In this document: piece by piece, positions 11,415 through 24,852 of the stretch
Position numbering within the stretch: position 1 is the stretch's first letter
Layout of the letters: every line of letters starts with the position of its first letter
Source: Malania oleifera
Lineage: Eukaryota; Streptophyta; Magnoliopsida; Santalales; Ximeniaceae
Assembly (NCBI RefSeq): GCF_029873635.1
Contig: NC_080420.1
Span: 121,218,719-121,282,718 of the forward strand
DNA length: 64,000 nucleotides
Direction: 5' to 3'
The notes under the pieces: generated by a model
The model's database searches: none
The model's input: the letters and a program-made list of their open reading frames with translations, nothing else
Told to the model about the DNA's origin: nothing
Position numbers and translations under genes: made by a program

Positions 11415-13633
11415 TGTAACGACCTAGAAAATATTGATATTCAAATATTAAAGAGAGGAGAAAAAATGGAAACAAGAACAGAAGGAGGCAGTAGATTTCG
11501 TCGACGAGTACATAAGGAAACTCATCGATGAATACAGGGCATTATCGACGAGTACAGAAGAGAATTCGTCGACGAAACTACGTCTCGTCAACGAGAAAAT
11601 ATCGAGAGGAGTTCTGGGGCAGCTTGAATTTTGTCGACGAATATAGGGCTTCGTCGACAAAATTAATGAAGGACTCGTCGACCAGGTGAGGTGTCTCGTC
11701 GACGAATCTAGCAGTATAAATAAAGGAAAATCAGGATTTTTATCCATTTACCAACACCTCTCTCTCTCTCTCTCTCCTCTCTTTCTCTACGTCTCCCTCT
11801 TTCTCCTCTCTCTCTCTACGTCTCCCTCTCCCTTCTCTCTTCGATTCTGGACCCACCAGTCGCCAGATCGACGATCCAAAACTACCACGACGCTCTTGGC
11901 GGAATTCTCTATAAGTCTGCTGGAGCGAATCATCAGGAAAACGAAGTTGAATTTCATCCCAAATTTAGGGTAAGGTCTTTTATCCAATTTTTGGCCTTAT
12001 GGTAGTTATAAGAAATGACGTAAGCGATGAAATACTGATATTTTGTTCTGGGGGATTGCGTTTTTAGGATGTTGGATTAGGAATCTTGCGGGTATAGAGC
12101 CAGATTTTTATAGGGCCTTTTCAAAGTTGAGGTAAGGGAAATATGCTATGCTTTGAATTTTTATAAAGTTTTCAGAGATTTTATAGACATATATTCATAT
12201 CAGCTTATTATTTAATTTATACAAAATATGAGTTAAATGCTAGTGTGGTCTGAGTAGATTTTCATGTGATAAAGAATTTATATAGTTTTGTGATGTATCA
12301 TATTATACTGAGTACATAGTTAATAACAGTATATACAGCTTATATAGTTTTTTTCCAGTATGTGGGTTTACATAGGATATGCATATATTGATTTATATTC
12401 ACAGAGAAATGTACATGCATATACAGCTTTTATATGAATAGTTTCATGAAACAGATATATATATATACACATATACATGTATACAGATACTCAGATCAGT
12501 ATTCTATGTTACAGCTTTACACAGAACAGTAATACAGAGTTATAGTATTCCATGTTTCCTATTACCATAATATACAGAATATACAGACAGAGTATATGTA
12601 CAAAGTACGCAGACAGATATACAGTGGTAGCATCAAGATGCTACGGATACAGTATATGGAGATTACAGTATTACAACCCAGAAAGATAGAGTTATGGTAA
12701 TTTTGGAAACATGATGAAGAAAACAGTAAAAGAATATAAATGTATATATGTATATAGTATCAGATCCCTGAGGAAAGATTATAAACAGACACAGTATAGA
12801 TACAGTTTACAGAGCACGGTACCATTGCTATATTCAGATAGAGTGCAACCACATATCTCAGATAGTGTGTGGGTACCGTCTAACCGTGCTCGGAGAGGAT
12901 GCAGCTCTCCAGTATGCTGGGTAGAGGGGGTCGGTTAGACGAGGTAGCAGCCAGTCCCGCGCCTAGGAGAGGATGCAGTTTGGCCGGGCTGAGGTAGTGT
13001 AAAGTATATTGACTTATCTGGAGGGCCAACCAGATAGAGTCCCGCCTTTGGGCCGCACAACCCTATCATGAGGGGTAAATCATGACAGACAAAGTCCTAG
13101 GGATACAACATAGTTATATGTATGTATATAGTTTTACAGTATATGATGAGTATAGTATGATATATCATCATTATGAAAAGTAGAAAACAGATGATACAGT
13201 ATGTTTTAAATAGAGAAAGAAAGATATGCTTGAAAGATATGATTTATAGATGATTTATTGCATTACAGTTCAGTCATTATTTTAAAAGTATCCTTAACTT
13301 AGTTGCTACACACTAGTAATAGCATATTTCCACTTACTGAGCGCCGACTCACCCCATTACTTTAACATTTTTCAGGTGAGCCAGTTAGGCGAGCAGATCA
13401 GGCTCGCGGATAGAGTGTAGCTCAGATCACCCTGGTTATAGGGTGAGTTTTGACAGAGTTGTGTATGTTTTTGGGATAGATGATACTAGAGGGGCATTTT
13501 TGTATGGTCTGTATGTTCTGGATTCTGGTATTGTATAGTTTATGTATAATGGTTATATGATTTATGTTTCCGATGCGTAGGAATGTTTATTGTATATATA
13601 TAAAAAAATGGATAGAATTTTGAGGACGTTACA
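11415..13633 (+). mobile_element. Solo LTR with GTAAC target duplication
   Basis: It runs from TGTAACGACC to GGACGTTACA (2219 bp), flanked by GTAAC at 11410-11414 and 13634-13638, and is inserted in the gag of the host gypsy element. U3 contains about nine tcgtcgacga-like motifs (11497-11706), then TATAAATA at 11715-11722 and a pyrimidine-rich leader. No internal region is present, so it is a solo LTR. Because its host is itself repeated elsewhere without this insert, the empty site is confirmed by the two other gypsy copies. Confidence 0.95.
11497..11706. repeat. tcgtcgacga motif cluster in LTR U3
   Basis: Near-palindromic TCGTCGACGA and one-base variants recur about every 20-30 bp, immediately upstream of the LTR TATA box. 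The same arrangement occurs at about 5870-6040, 17775-17970 and 39640-39790 in the sister LTRs. Confidence 0.85.
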
Positions 13634-16600
13634 GTAACCATGTACTTGGTTGGTGTCGCCAAACTGTGGTGATGTGCTAAGTACAATGACATTGAAAATG
13701 GAAGCTATGTAATTTATAGTTGGGTAGACTTGAAGAAGGAGCTCAAGGCCCAATTCTTTCCTGAGAATGTTGAGTATAATGCAAGGAAAAAGCTGAGAGA
13801 CCTCAAGCATATTGAGTCAATCAGGGAATACATGAAACAATTTTCTACTTTGATGTTGGATATAAGAGATATGTCGAAGAAGGAGAAGTTGTTCTATTTT
13901 CTAGAGGGGATGAAACCGTGGGCAAGAACTGAACTTCATAGACAAAGAGTTCAAGACTTGTCTACTGCACAAGCTACTATAGAATGCTTGACTGACTATG
14001 CTGGGGAGAATACGGCTTCGTCCAAAGGGTTTGGTGGAGAGGGAAACAATGGAAATTCTTTCAAGAGAAGCAAACACAAGAATGGGGGTGCCGACTATAA
14101 TGCATCAATCTCAAAGGAAGCTCCGTCGTCTTGAGGGTTCAACACACCTAAGGGAAAGGGTAAACTTGAGTGTTACTTGTGTCGAGGTCCTCATAGAGTT
14201 TGAAAGTGCCCTCACAAAGAAACACTTAATGCTTTAGAGGCTTCCATTGCAGAACAAGCAATGGAAGACGATGGGAAAGAGGATGATACCTCGAGGATGG
14301 GTGTAATGCGACATGTGAGCGCATTGGAAAATCTGGCTAAAGCTCCAAATGTTACACGAGCCAGAGAGCTAATGTTTGTGGACTTGAGAATCAATGGGAA
14401 TAGTACCCACACTATGGTGGATACCGAGGCTACCCATAACTTTGTTTCGCAACCATAAGCTTGGAGACTCAACTTATCCTTAGAGAAGGATACAGGGCGC
14501 ATGAAAGCAGTTAGTTATGTAGCCTAACCTACTCTGGAAGTAACCAAGCAAGTTACTATGAAGCTTGGGTAGTGGGAAGGTAATGTGAATTTCACAACGG
14601 TGCCATTGGATGACTTTCCAGTCATTTTGGGAATGGAGTTCCTAAGGGGGACGAAGGTAGTGCTAATGCCTTCGGCTGGTTCCCTATGTCTGATGAGAGA
14701 TCACCCGTGCATGGTGCAAGCTGTTACATCAAAAGGAGACAATGGGAAGTTCCTTTTAGCCATGCAACTCAAGAAGGGTTTGAGAAAGGGAGAGTAGACA
14801 TATCTAGCCACGGTGGTGGTAGATAAAGAAGTAGGCCAAGAGCTGGTGCCTACGACCATCCAAGCGGTGTTGGATGAGTACAAGGAGGTGATGCCAGATA
14901 AGTTACTTCACAAATTACCTCCACTACAGGGTGCGGAGCATGAGATCGATCTGTTTTCAGGAGTGAAACCACTTGCTAAAGGGTCATATCGGATGACCTC
15001 CAGAGCTAGTAGAATTTAGGAAGCAACTTGATGAGTTATTGGAAGTGGGATATGTTCGCCCTTCCAAAGCACCATTTGGAGCACCGGTGCTGTTTCAAAA
15101 GAAACATGATGGGAGCCTGCGGAAGTGTGTAGAGTACCACGTGCTCAATAAGGTGATTGTGCGCCACAAGTATCCTATTCTGTTGATTGCTAATTTATTG
15201 GATCAGCTAAGTCATGCCAAGTACTTCACTAAATTTGACTTGAGGTCAGGCTACTATCAAGTGAGGATTGCCAATGGGGATGAGCCGAAAACTACTTATG
15301 TGACACGGTATCATATGAATTCTTGGTGATGCCATTCGAGTTGACGAATGCGCCTGCAATATTATGTACCTTGATGAACCAGGTTTTTCGTGAGTACCTT
15401 GACAAGTTTTTCGTGGTGTTCCTGGATGATATTGTTGTCTAGAGTTTTGCTCTGGAGGAATATAAAGAGCATCTATGGAAGGTGTTTGACAAGCTAAAGG
15501 GGAACAGTTTGTATGTGAAGAAAGAGAAGTGCTCTTTCGATTAATGGAGCATCAAATTCCTTGGTTATGTGATTGAAAAATGTCATATAAGGATGGATAT
15601 GGAGAAGGTAAGGGCAATTCAAGAATGGAAGATCCCAGCGATAGTGAGGGAGTTGCGTTCCTTTCTTGGCCTTGCCAACTACTACAGGAAGTTTGTAGGG
15701 GGGTATTCAAGGAGAACGACTCCTATGACAGAACTACTGAAGAAGGGTCATGGGTGGAACTAGATAAAGAAGTGTCAGGGAGCCATTGATGACTTGAAGG
15801 ATGCTATCATGAGAGATCCGGTACTTGCTTTTTCGGATGTCATGAAACCCTTTGAGGTACAGATGGATGCATCAGACTTCACCTTTGTAGGAGCCTTGTT
15901 ACAGGAGGGACATCATGTTGTATACAAAAGTCGTAAGCTAAGTGAAACAGAGCGGAAGTACACAATTCAAGAGAAGGAGATGCTAGTGGTGATACATTGT
16001 CTCCGTGTGTGGAGGCATTACTTACTTGGGTCAAGGTTTGTTGTGAAAACAGATAACTCAGGTATTAGCCACTTCTTCACACAGCCAAAGTTGACACCCA
16101 AGCAAGGTCGATGGCAAGAATTCTTGTCAGAATTTGATTTCTCTTTTGAGCACAAGGCGGGGCGATTGAACCAAGTCGCGGATGCACTGAGTAGGAAGGC
16201 CGAGCTGGCAGCCTTACAAATGGTAGCACATTTGACTGTGAGTATTGTTACCACAACGATGTGGGAGCGCATCAAGGAGAACTTAGCCAAAGATCCAGTT
16301 GCGCAGAACCTAATGAAGCTTACTGAAGAAGGGAAGACACGACAGTTTTGGATGGAAGATGGATTGCTGATAACCCATAGTAACCGACTCTTTGTGCCAT
16401 GAGCTGGTGATTTAAGGAAGACATTGTTGAAGGAATGTCATGATACCATGTGGGCTAGACATCCAGGATGACAGCGCACTTTGGCCTTACTGAAGCAAGG
16501 GTACTATTGGTCACACATGCACGATGATGTGGTTGATTATACCCAAACTTGTCTCACTTTCCAACAAGACAAGGTGGAGCAGAGGAAAATTGCAGTATTG

Positions 16601-17687
16601 TTGGAGCCCCTACCAGTACCGTACAAATCGTGGGAAAGTATCTCATGGGACTTCATCACCAACCTGCCTATAGTGGGAGATGTAGGGTCTATACTTGTTA
16701 TTATAGACAAGTTTTCGAAGTATGGTACATTCATAGCTGCACCAAAGTACTGTTCGGCAGAGGAGACAACATAGTTGTTTTTCAAGAATATTGTGAAATA
16801 TTAGGGTGTTCCCCAAGACATTGTTAGTGACCGAGAATTAAAATTCACTGGCAACTTCTGGACAGAACTTGTCAGAATCCTTGGTTGACAACTCAAAATC
16901 TCTTTGAGTTATCACCCACAAATAGATGGACAAACGGAGAGATTTCATAGGCTACTGGAAGAGTACTTGCGCCATTTTGTCAACGACAATGAGAAGAATT
17001 GGGTACAACTACTTGATGTGGCTCAATTTTGTTTCAATGCCCAAAAGAGCTCAACAACCAACAAGAGCCCTTTTGAGCTTGTTATAGGCCAGCAGCCGTA
17101 GTTACCTCACATAGTGGATGAGCTGTACAGAGGAAACAGTCCTTGGGCGTACATTTTAACCAATGAATAGAGACAGAATGTTGAGATTTCCCGAGCCTAC
17201 TTGGAGAAAGCTACTAAGAGGATGAAGAAGTGGGCAAATCAAGGGAGAAAACCGCAACACTTCAACGTAGGTGACTTGGTGCTTGTTAAGCTCAATCTTG
17301 AACAGGTCAGGGCACTGTGAGGATAAGATAGGAAACTACTTCACAAATATGAAGGATCAGTCCCCATCTTGGCCAAAGTCAGGAAGGTCTCCTACAAAAT
17401 CGACCCTCCAATATGGATGAAACATCCTGTGTTTCACGTCAGCTGCCTCAAGCCATACAACGCCGACACCGATGATCCGAGTAGAATTCAGTCAACTAAA
17501 GCAGAAGTGAGTACAATTCAACCTGACAGACATAAAGTTGAAGATATCCTTGCAGACATAGAGTTCATATCCTCAAGGAAGAAGCGGCAAGAGTTCTTAG
17601 TGAAGTAGAAAGGCCTTGGTGATGAAGAAATCACCTGGGTTTCTACGGAAGATATGCAATCATTTATAAACAAAGTTGAAGTGTACT

Positions 17688-19377
17688 ATAGAGACCCGAA
17701 GAATTATAATAATTAAATAGTAAAAAAAAAAAAAGGAAGGAAAGGGAAATTTTAAAAAAAAAAGACTCATAGGTTCTCATCAACGAATACAGGGATTTTG
17801 TCGATGAGTATTCTTCTAGAGATCGTCAACATGGACACGTGTCTCGTCGACGAAAATTTACCGAGAGGGGGTTTTGTAGAGCCTGAAGTTCATCGACAAG
17901 GGATTCGTGTTCGGTGATGAACTCCCTTTATGGACTCGTCGATGAGGTGACATGTCTCGTCGACGAATCCAAGTTTATAAGTAAGCCTAAATCGGAAGCT
18001 GCAACACTGCTCCTAGGAAGATTCTCTTCAAGTATGCTGGAGTAGATCGTTGGTTAGGCCAACTTGGGCACCATTCCAAAATTTGGATAAGTTGAATAAT
18101 TAGGTATTTTCAGTTGTATCAGGCTTATTTGAATTTAGATTTTAAGTTATATGTGAATATATTGGGGTTTTGTGGAACAAAATTAGGATGTTGGATTTTA
18201 GGACTAGGGTATTTTTAAAACCCTGCAAGCATGGGTTAAGGACCCAGTGAAAAGTTTTAGGAGCTTAGGTAAATTATAATTCAAAAAATTTATGAGTATG
18301 TAGGTTCGGGAAAATATAGTTGATTTATTGGAAATATGTATATATGTATTATTTTAAGATTTTGGGGATAGTACGCTATGAGCATAAGGATAAAGTTAGA
18401 GACGAGCCTCCCAACCAGTTAGGTAAGGGAAATATGCTATGATAGGAAATTCAGAAATATTATTAAAAAAATTATAACATTTGTTTATTAAGGTACAGAA
18501 TATAAAGTTATACAGTTTTACAGATTTTAGAATATGAGTTGTATTAATTGTGTGGCTTAAGTAGATATTTGTCTGATACATAATTTATGTAGCTTTTCAG
18601 AATATCATGATCTACAATGTATATATATATAGATAGATATGTTTACCAAATAGATATTTTATAGATATTATACAGACGAGTATTTTACAGTAATTACAGA
18701 ATGTCATACTTTCCAAAACTATAACACTCAGATATTACAGTCAAACATTACAGTTGTAACAGTTAGATACTACGATTGTTTTAGTTAGATATTATAGTAT
18801 TTTCAGATCAGATTTATAGTGTTATGATTATTTTGGAAACATGATGAAAACGGTAGGATAATTATAGAAATAGTATATATAGTATCAGACCCTAATGAAT
18901 CAAGTTATGTTCAGTTAGCAGAGCATGGTACCGTTGCTATTTTCATATTAGAGTGCAACCACATATCTCAGATAATATATGGATTCCGTCAACCAGGCCT
19001 ATGGAGAGATTGCAGTCTCCCCAGTATTATGGGTTGAGGAGGCCAGTTTGATGAGGTAGTTACCAGTTCCGTGCCTAAGAGAGGACGCAGTTTTGTCAGG
19101 CTGAGGATTGATAGAGTTACAGTTGGCTTACTTGGTGGGCCAACCAAGATTAAGTCCCCCCCATGGGCCGCACAACCCTGTCATGAGGGGTTAAATCATG
19201 ACGTACAGTTTTCTAGGGTAAAATTTCATTTATGTATATGTATACAGTTTTATAGAATATCAGTCATATGGTATGATACTAAAAGTATAAAAAGTAGAAA
19301 ACTCATATATTACAGTTATACTTTAAACTATGATAAATGCGAATTATACCATATATTGATTTACCATCTTATACAGT
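17688..19377 (+). mobile_element. Partial LTR of the TGTAACGACC family
   Basis: It starts near TATAGAGACCCGAAGAAT, matching the family start, and carries the tcgtcgacga cluster (about 17775-17970) and the CGCACAACCCTGTCATGAGG landmark near 19170. It stops abruptly at about 19377, where gypsy 3' LTR sequence resumes. Part of this LTR and part of the host LTR are not present. Confidence 0.8.
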
Positions 19378-19717
19378 GAGAATAGCCTAGAAAGCTCTTT
19401 AGGGGAGGGTGAGTGTTCATTAGTCTTTGTAAAACTCACTAACTTTTGTTAACGTGTTTAGCCTACTTTCCTCCCTTGTTAAGCACACAATGTCAACGGA
19501 GGTGTTGTTAATTAATTATGTTTGTTTCAATGTTTACTACTTGCTTGCCACGACTTTCATGAATTGATTACTGTTTCCGCTGCTATTTGAATGAATGTTA
19601 ATGAAAGTGTTTCGTAGATGAATGTTGGTAAATGATAGATTGATTAGTTAAGCATGAGTGCTTTAGCTAGCACCGCATGGACCTTCACAAAGGTGTGAAA
19701 ATAGTCGGACTGTGTCA
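19378..19717 (+). mobile_element. 3' LTR remnant of the 10.4-kb gypsy element
   Basis: It aligns with the right two thirds of the 520-bp gypsy LTR (from AGAATAGCCTAGAAAGCTC) and ends GACTGTGTCA. Confidence 0.88.
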
Positions 19718-19748
19718 CAAAGCAATGTTGGTACATGTGTCCTCTTTT

Positions 19749-19800
19749 GTCCCACATCGAAAGAATGAAGAGAGAAGAGATGAATATGAAGTTATACAAA
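19749..19800 (+). promoter_or_regulatory. USE and TATA-like box of U1 copy 2
   Basis: A perfect USE (GTCCCACATCG, 19749-19759) is followed after 33 bp by TATACAAA (19793-19800). Confidence 0.85.
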
Positions 19801-19823
19801 GTAGAGGCAACAACAAACGCAAC

Positions 19824-19858
19824 ATACTTACCTGGATGGGGTCTATGAGTGATCATGA
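19824..19858 (+). pseudogene. U1 snRNA copy 2, 5' end only
   Basis: ATACTTACCTGG and the start of stem-loop I are present up to GTGATCATGA. After that the sequence is unrelated and runs into a CACTA-type transposon end. About 35 of 157 nt remain, so it is dead despite having the best-matching USE of the set. The missing part and downstream flank were probably lost when the transposon sequence arrived. Confidence 0.88.
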
Positions 19859-20716
19859 TGAAATCATAACCCGTTAAAAATACAACCGCTATAGCGGTTC
19901 ACTCGTTGATCGGGGCCACATGCCAACGTGTACTGAAAGTATTCCATAATAAAATTTGTAAACCATAAGTATTGAAAATATACATTGCTTACAAATCACA
20001 TAAATTTTTTTACTTACACGGCTCCCAAACCAATTAATAAATTCTTTCTTATGTCTTTCGTCAACATTCTTTTAATAGTGACGATTTTTCAAGTTCGTCA
20101 CTACTAATGTTCATTAATTTTTTTTATTTTTTTAAATAAAAGAAATATTAGTGACGGTTCCCAAATCCGTCACTAATAATAGGCTAATAGTGACGAATCA
20201 TCAAATTTGTCACTAATATTGTGAAATAATTTTTTAAATTTTTTAAAATAAAAAAACTAATAGTGACGGTTTCCTAAACAGTCACTAATAAGGCACTGAT
20301 AGTGACGAATGTGCAAAACTGTCACTAATACTTTGAAAAAAAAATTATTTATTAATACAATAATATTAGTGACGGTTTATTAATCGCCATTAATAAGTCC
20401 CTTTCATTGACACATTGAAATCATCACTAATACCTCAAGAATCGTTGCTAATATTTTTCCAAGATAGTTTTCGCGCGAAAAGTGGTTTTCTACGCTTGTT
20501 TGAGTTGGAGAAACTAGTTTTTAGTGACGGAGGTATTAGTGAAGGATGAAATTTCATCACTAAAAGTTTTGTATTAGTGAAAGATGGAATTTCGTCACTA
20601 ATACCTGAACTGTTTAGTGACGGTTTTAGAAAATCGTCACTAATACTGAACTTTTAGTGACGACATTTCATCCTTCACTAATACCTTTGTCACTAAAAAC
20701 CAATTTTCTTGCAGTG
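19859..20716. mobile_element. CACTA (En/Spm) transposon end
   Basis: The right end TTTTCTTGCAGTG is the complement of CACTGCAAGAAAA, the usual plant CACTA terminus. From about 20045 to 20700 there are at least ten direct and inverted copies of TTAGTGACGG/CCGTCACTAA, the subterminal transposase-binding type of repeat. No transposase frame is seen, and I do not find the other terminus. It is a non-autonomous derivative or a broken end. A small perfect palindrome, AACCGCTATAGCGGTT, lies at about 19886-19901. Confidence 0.8.
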
Positions 20717-21137
20717 TAATCATGTAAGAGTTGAAATCTAATAAATCAAACTCCAAAAACTGTCCAAACTAAATATTCTAAAGACACAATTCAATTAAAA
20801 AAACTCACAATTAGTTATAAAAAAAAGTATTATACTACTTGGACATGCCAATGCGCTACAGTGAGTCGATTATCCTCTTAATTCAAAGCATAATATCTAA
20901 GCACTAGAATTTTAGCCTTTAATATGTAAGTCCAAACTTTAACTAATAAAATGATTTCACTTTCTCCATCATTAAAAACAGTAAACTTTAAGAAACTAAC
21001 ATCTTTGTTATATGCTACTCTTGATTTTTAATGTTTACAAGATTATATATCTTATATAATCTTTTTTCTAGCCAGACCAACTCAATAAATCCAAAAAAAT
21101 AAGAACCCCAGTATTATATTTAAGCTATCTAGCAATG
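20717..21137 (+). repeat. U1 unit flank, copy 2
   Basis: Collinear with 9980-10407 and 26680-27090; no gene. The last bases, CAATG at 21133-21137, form the left target duplication of the next gypsy element. Confidence 0.85.
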
Positions 21138-21657
21138 TGTCACGAGCTAAGCTTGTTCAGGGCATTATGCTTGCCTGTGACCGCTTATCTCGTGTGCTTA
21201 GGTTGGGTTTCCATCATGTAAATACTAGTGTAGGGTTAATTTCTACTAGTAGAGTCTTTGTAAGCCAAATAAGACAGTATGACTCCTCAGTCACTTTGAT
21301 GTTTCCTAGCGCCAGGATGATAATTACATAAAAACCTCTTTAGGGGAGGGTGAGTGTTCATCAGTCATTGTAAAACTCACTAGCAATTGTCAACGTGTTT
21401 AGCCTACTTACCTCCCTCGCTAAGTACAACATGTCAACGGAGGATTTGTTAATGAATTACGTTTGCTTCAATATTTACTGCTTGGTTGCCACGGCTTTCA
21501 TGAATTGATTATTATTTCCGCTGCTATCTGAATGAATGTTAATGAAAGTGCTTTGTGGATGAATGTTGGTAAACGATAGGCTGGCTAGTTAAGCAAGAGT
21601 GCTTTAGCTAGCGCCGCACGGCCCTTCACAACGGTGTGAAAAAGGCGGACCGTGACA
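21138..21657 (+). mobile_element. 5' LTR of the short gypsy element (copy at 21 kb)
   Basis: 520 bp, from TGTCACGAGC to GACCGTGACA. Confidence 0.95.
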
Positions 21658-24600
21658 TTTAGTATCAGAGCCAAGTCGGTGACACTTGGTGAGAGCCCAA
21701 GGTTGAGTTGCTACGTGAATTCGATTGCCTTCGTTGTTGGATTTGGAAAGCTTTGGTAAGTGACCATGGCACCAAAAAATGCTGAGAGGATCAGCGTGCT
21801 GGAAGCACAGGTTGAGGAAACAACCAACACTATGGCCGCGAAGGTGGCCCAGATGAGAGGACTTGTTGATGAAGTGATGGGATCACAAAAACATCAAGCA
21901 GGTTTGATAGGCGACATGTCAGAGGACTTTCGCCACATTATGGAAACTTTGCAAGCCCGGATGGCAGATCTGGATGCAAAGGTAAATGTGATGGTTCTTG
22001 CTATGGGGAACTCCAACACTCTGTGAGTTAGAAAAACCAAGGTGCCAGAACCTAGGACGTATGGGGGTGCCCGAGATGCCAAGGAGTTATAGAACTTCTT
22101 GTTTGATGTGGAGTAGTACTTTCGCGTTGTGAGGATGGCCTCAGAACAGGCAAAGGTGGATACTGTGACCATATACTTGGTTGGTGATGCCAAACTATGG
22201 TGGCGTACCAAGTACAGAGAAATTGAAAATGGAAACTGTGTAATTGATAGTTGGGTAGACTTGAGGAGAGAGCTCAAGGCCCAATTCTTTCCTGAGAATG
22301 TTGAGTATAATGCAAGGAGAAAACCGAGAGATCTCAAGCATATGGGGTCAATCAGCGAATATGTGAAACAATTTTCTGCTTTAATGTTGGATATTCGGGA
22401 TATGTCGGAGAAGGACAAGTTGTTCTATTTTCTAGAGGGGATGAAATTGTGGGCAAGAACTGAACTTCATAGGCAAAGGGTTCAAGACTTGTCAACTGCA
22501 CAAGCGACTGCGGAACGCTTGACAGACTACGCTGGTGATAAGACCGCTTCGTCCAAACGGTTTGGTGGAGAGGGAAACGGTGGAAAGTCTTTCAAGAATG
22601 GCAAACCCAAGAGTGGGGGAGCCGACTCTAAATCATCAACCTCACAGGAAGCTTCGTCGTCTCAAGGGTTCAACACACCCAATGGAAAGGGGAAGAGTAA
22701 AATTGAGTGTTTCTTGTGTCGAGGTCCTCATAGAGTTTTTAAGTGCCCTCACAAAGCATCACTTAATGCCTTACAGGCTTCCATTGTAGAACAGGCAGTG
22801 GAAGATGATGGGGAAGAGGATGATGCCCCGAGGGTGGGTTCAGTGTGGTTGGTGAACGCATTGGAAAAGCAGACAAAAACACCGAAAGTTACACGAGCAA
22901 GAGGGTTAATATTTGTAGACTTGAGGATAAATGGGAAGAGTACTCACGCTATAGTGGATACGGGAGCTACTCATAATTTTGTTTCGCAGTTGGAAGTAGG
23001 GAGACTCAACTTATCCTTAGAGAAGGATACAGGACGCATGAAAGCAGTTAATTCTGTAGCCCAGCCTACTCTGGGAGTAGCCAAGCAAGTGGCTATAAAG
23101 CTTGGACAGTGGGAAGGTCATGCGAATTTCATAGCGGTGCCATTGAATGACTATCTAGTCATTCTAGAAATGGAGTTCCTAATGGGGACGAGGGCAGTGC
23201 TGATGCCTTCGGCTGGTTCCCTATGTCTGATGGAAGATCACTCGTGCATGGTGCAAGTCGTTGCAACGAAAGGAGATGACAGGAAGTCCCTTTCAGCCAT
23301 ACAACTCAATGAAGGATTGGGTCAGGGTGAGCAGACATGTCTAGCCACGGTGGTGGTAGACAAAGAAGTAGGCCAAGAGCTGGAGCCTACGATCATCCAA
23401 GCGGTGTTGGATGAGGATAAGGAGGTGTTGCTGGATAAGCTGCCTCAAAATTTGCCTTCACGACGGACTGTGGAGCAAGAGATCGAGTTGTTATCAGGAG
23501 TGAAACCACCAGCTAAAGGGCCATGTTGGATTGTGCCTAGAGAGATAGTGGAGTTAGGGAAACAGCTTGATAAAGTGGAAGCGGGATGTGTTTGCCCTTC
23601 CAAAACATCGTTGGGAGCATCGGTGTCGTTTCAGAGGAAACATGAAGAGCATCTACGGAAGGTGTTCGACAGGCTGAAGGGAAACAGTCTGGATTTGAAG
23701 AAGGAGAATTTCTCTTTCGCTCGGCGGAGCAACAAATTCCTTGGTCAAGTCGTTGAACAAGGTCGTATCCGGAGGGGTATGGAGAAGGTGAGGATGATTC
23801 AAGAGCGGAAGATCCCCACGACGGTGAAGGAGTTGCGTTCCTTTCTTGGCCTTACTAAACTTTGCAGGAAGTTCGTTAAGGGATATTTGCGGAGAATGAC
23901 TCCAATGACAGGACTACTGCGGAGGTATTATTGGCCGCACACACGGGATGATGTGGTTTATTATACCAAAACTTGTCTCACTTGCCAACAAGACAAGGGG
24001 GAGCGGAAGAAGTATGATACTTTCATGGCCGCACCAAAGTACTATTCGGTAGAGGGGATGACACAATTGTTCCTTGTGACTGTTGTGAAACATTGGGGTG
24101 TTCCCCAAGTTATTATTTGTGACCAAGATTTAATGTTCACTGACAACTTCTTGACAGAGTTTTTCAGGATATTCAGGTCACACCTTGACATCTCTTCGAG
24201 TTATCATCGACAAACAGACGAACAGATGAAGAGATTCAGAGAGCTGCTAGATGAGTACTTGTGCCATTTTGTCAATGTCAACCAGAAGAATGGCGTGCAA
24301 CTACTTGATGTGGCTCCGTTCTGTGGCAACGCCCAAAGGCGCTCAACAACCAACAAAAGCCCTTTTGAGCTTGTTACACGCCAGCTGCCGCTGTTACCTC
24401 ACACAGTGGGCGAGCCGTACAGACAAAAGAGTCCCAGGGCGTACATCTTCACCAGCGAAGGGAGAAAGAATGCAGAGTTTGCCCAAGCCTATCTGGAGAA
24501 AGCTTCTAAGCAGATGAAGAAGTGGGTAGATCAGGAGAGAAAACCACAATTTCATGTCAATTGCCCCAAGCCATTCAACGCCAACACCAATGACCTGAGC

Positions 24601-24852
24601 AGAAGTCAGTCAAACAGCGCAGAGTTGAAGATAGTGCAACCTAACAGACATGATGTTGAAGAGATCCTTGTAGACAGAAAGTTCCTATCCTCAAGGAAGA
24701 AGCGGCAGAAGTTCCTAGTGAAGTGGAAGTGCCTTGATGACAAAGAAATCAGCTGGATTTCTGTGGAAGATTTGAAGCCATTCGTGGACAAAGTTGAAGT
24801 GTACCTATCGCCAAAAGTCTACGAGGCCGTCGACCGCATAAGTGGGGGAGAA

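Larger units (their letters stand above)
10408..19717 (+). mobile_element. Chromovirus-type Ty3/gypsy element, broken, with nested LTRs
   Basis: A 5' LTR (10408-10928, TGTCAC start) is followed by a tRNA-iMet primer site (TTGGTATCAAAGCC, 10930-10943). Next come gag (about 11011-11414 and 13634-14240 around a nested LTR), aspartic protease (about 14370-14450), reverse transcriptase (about 15040-15560), RNase H (about 15790-16200), integrase (about 16430-17100) and a chromodomain tail (about 17520-17680). A 3' LTR remnant ends at 19717. Flanks are CAATG at 10403-10407 and CAAAG at 19718-19722, a target duplication with one mismatch. The protease-RT-RH-IN order and C-terminal chromodomain define a chromovirus; Galadriel/monkey-like affinity is my inference. 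It is inactive, with many breaks (well over ten), and is the oldest of the three related copies. Two unrelated LTRs are inserted in it. Confidence 0.9.

Noticed and set aside
11497-11706. CRISPR-like regularly spaced short palindromes
   Set aside because: Plant DNA, variable motifs, irregular spacing, no unique spacers and no cas genes; it is part of an LTR.
11448-11747. Minus-strand reading frame with apparent Ser/Thr-rich protein
   Set aside because: It lies entirely in the tcgtcgacga-rich LTR promoter region and has no homologue-like features.
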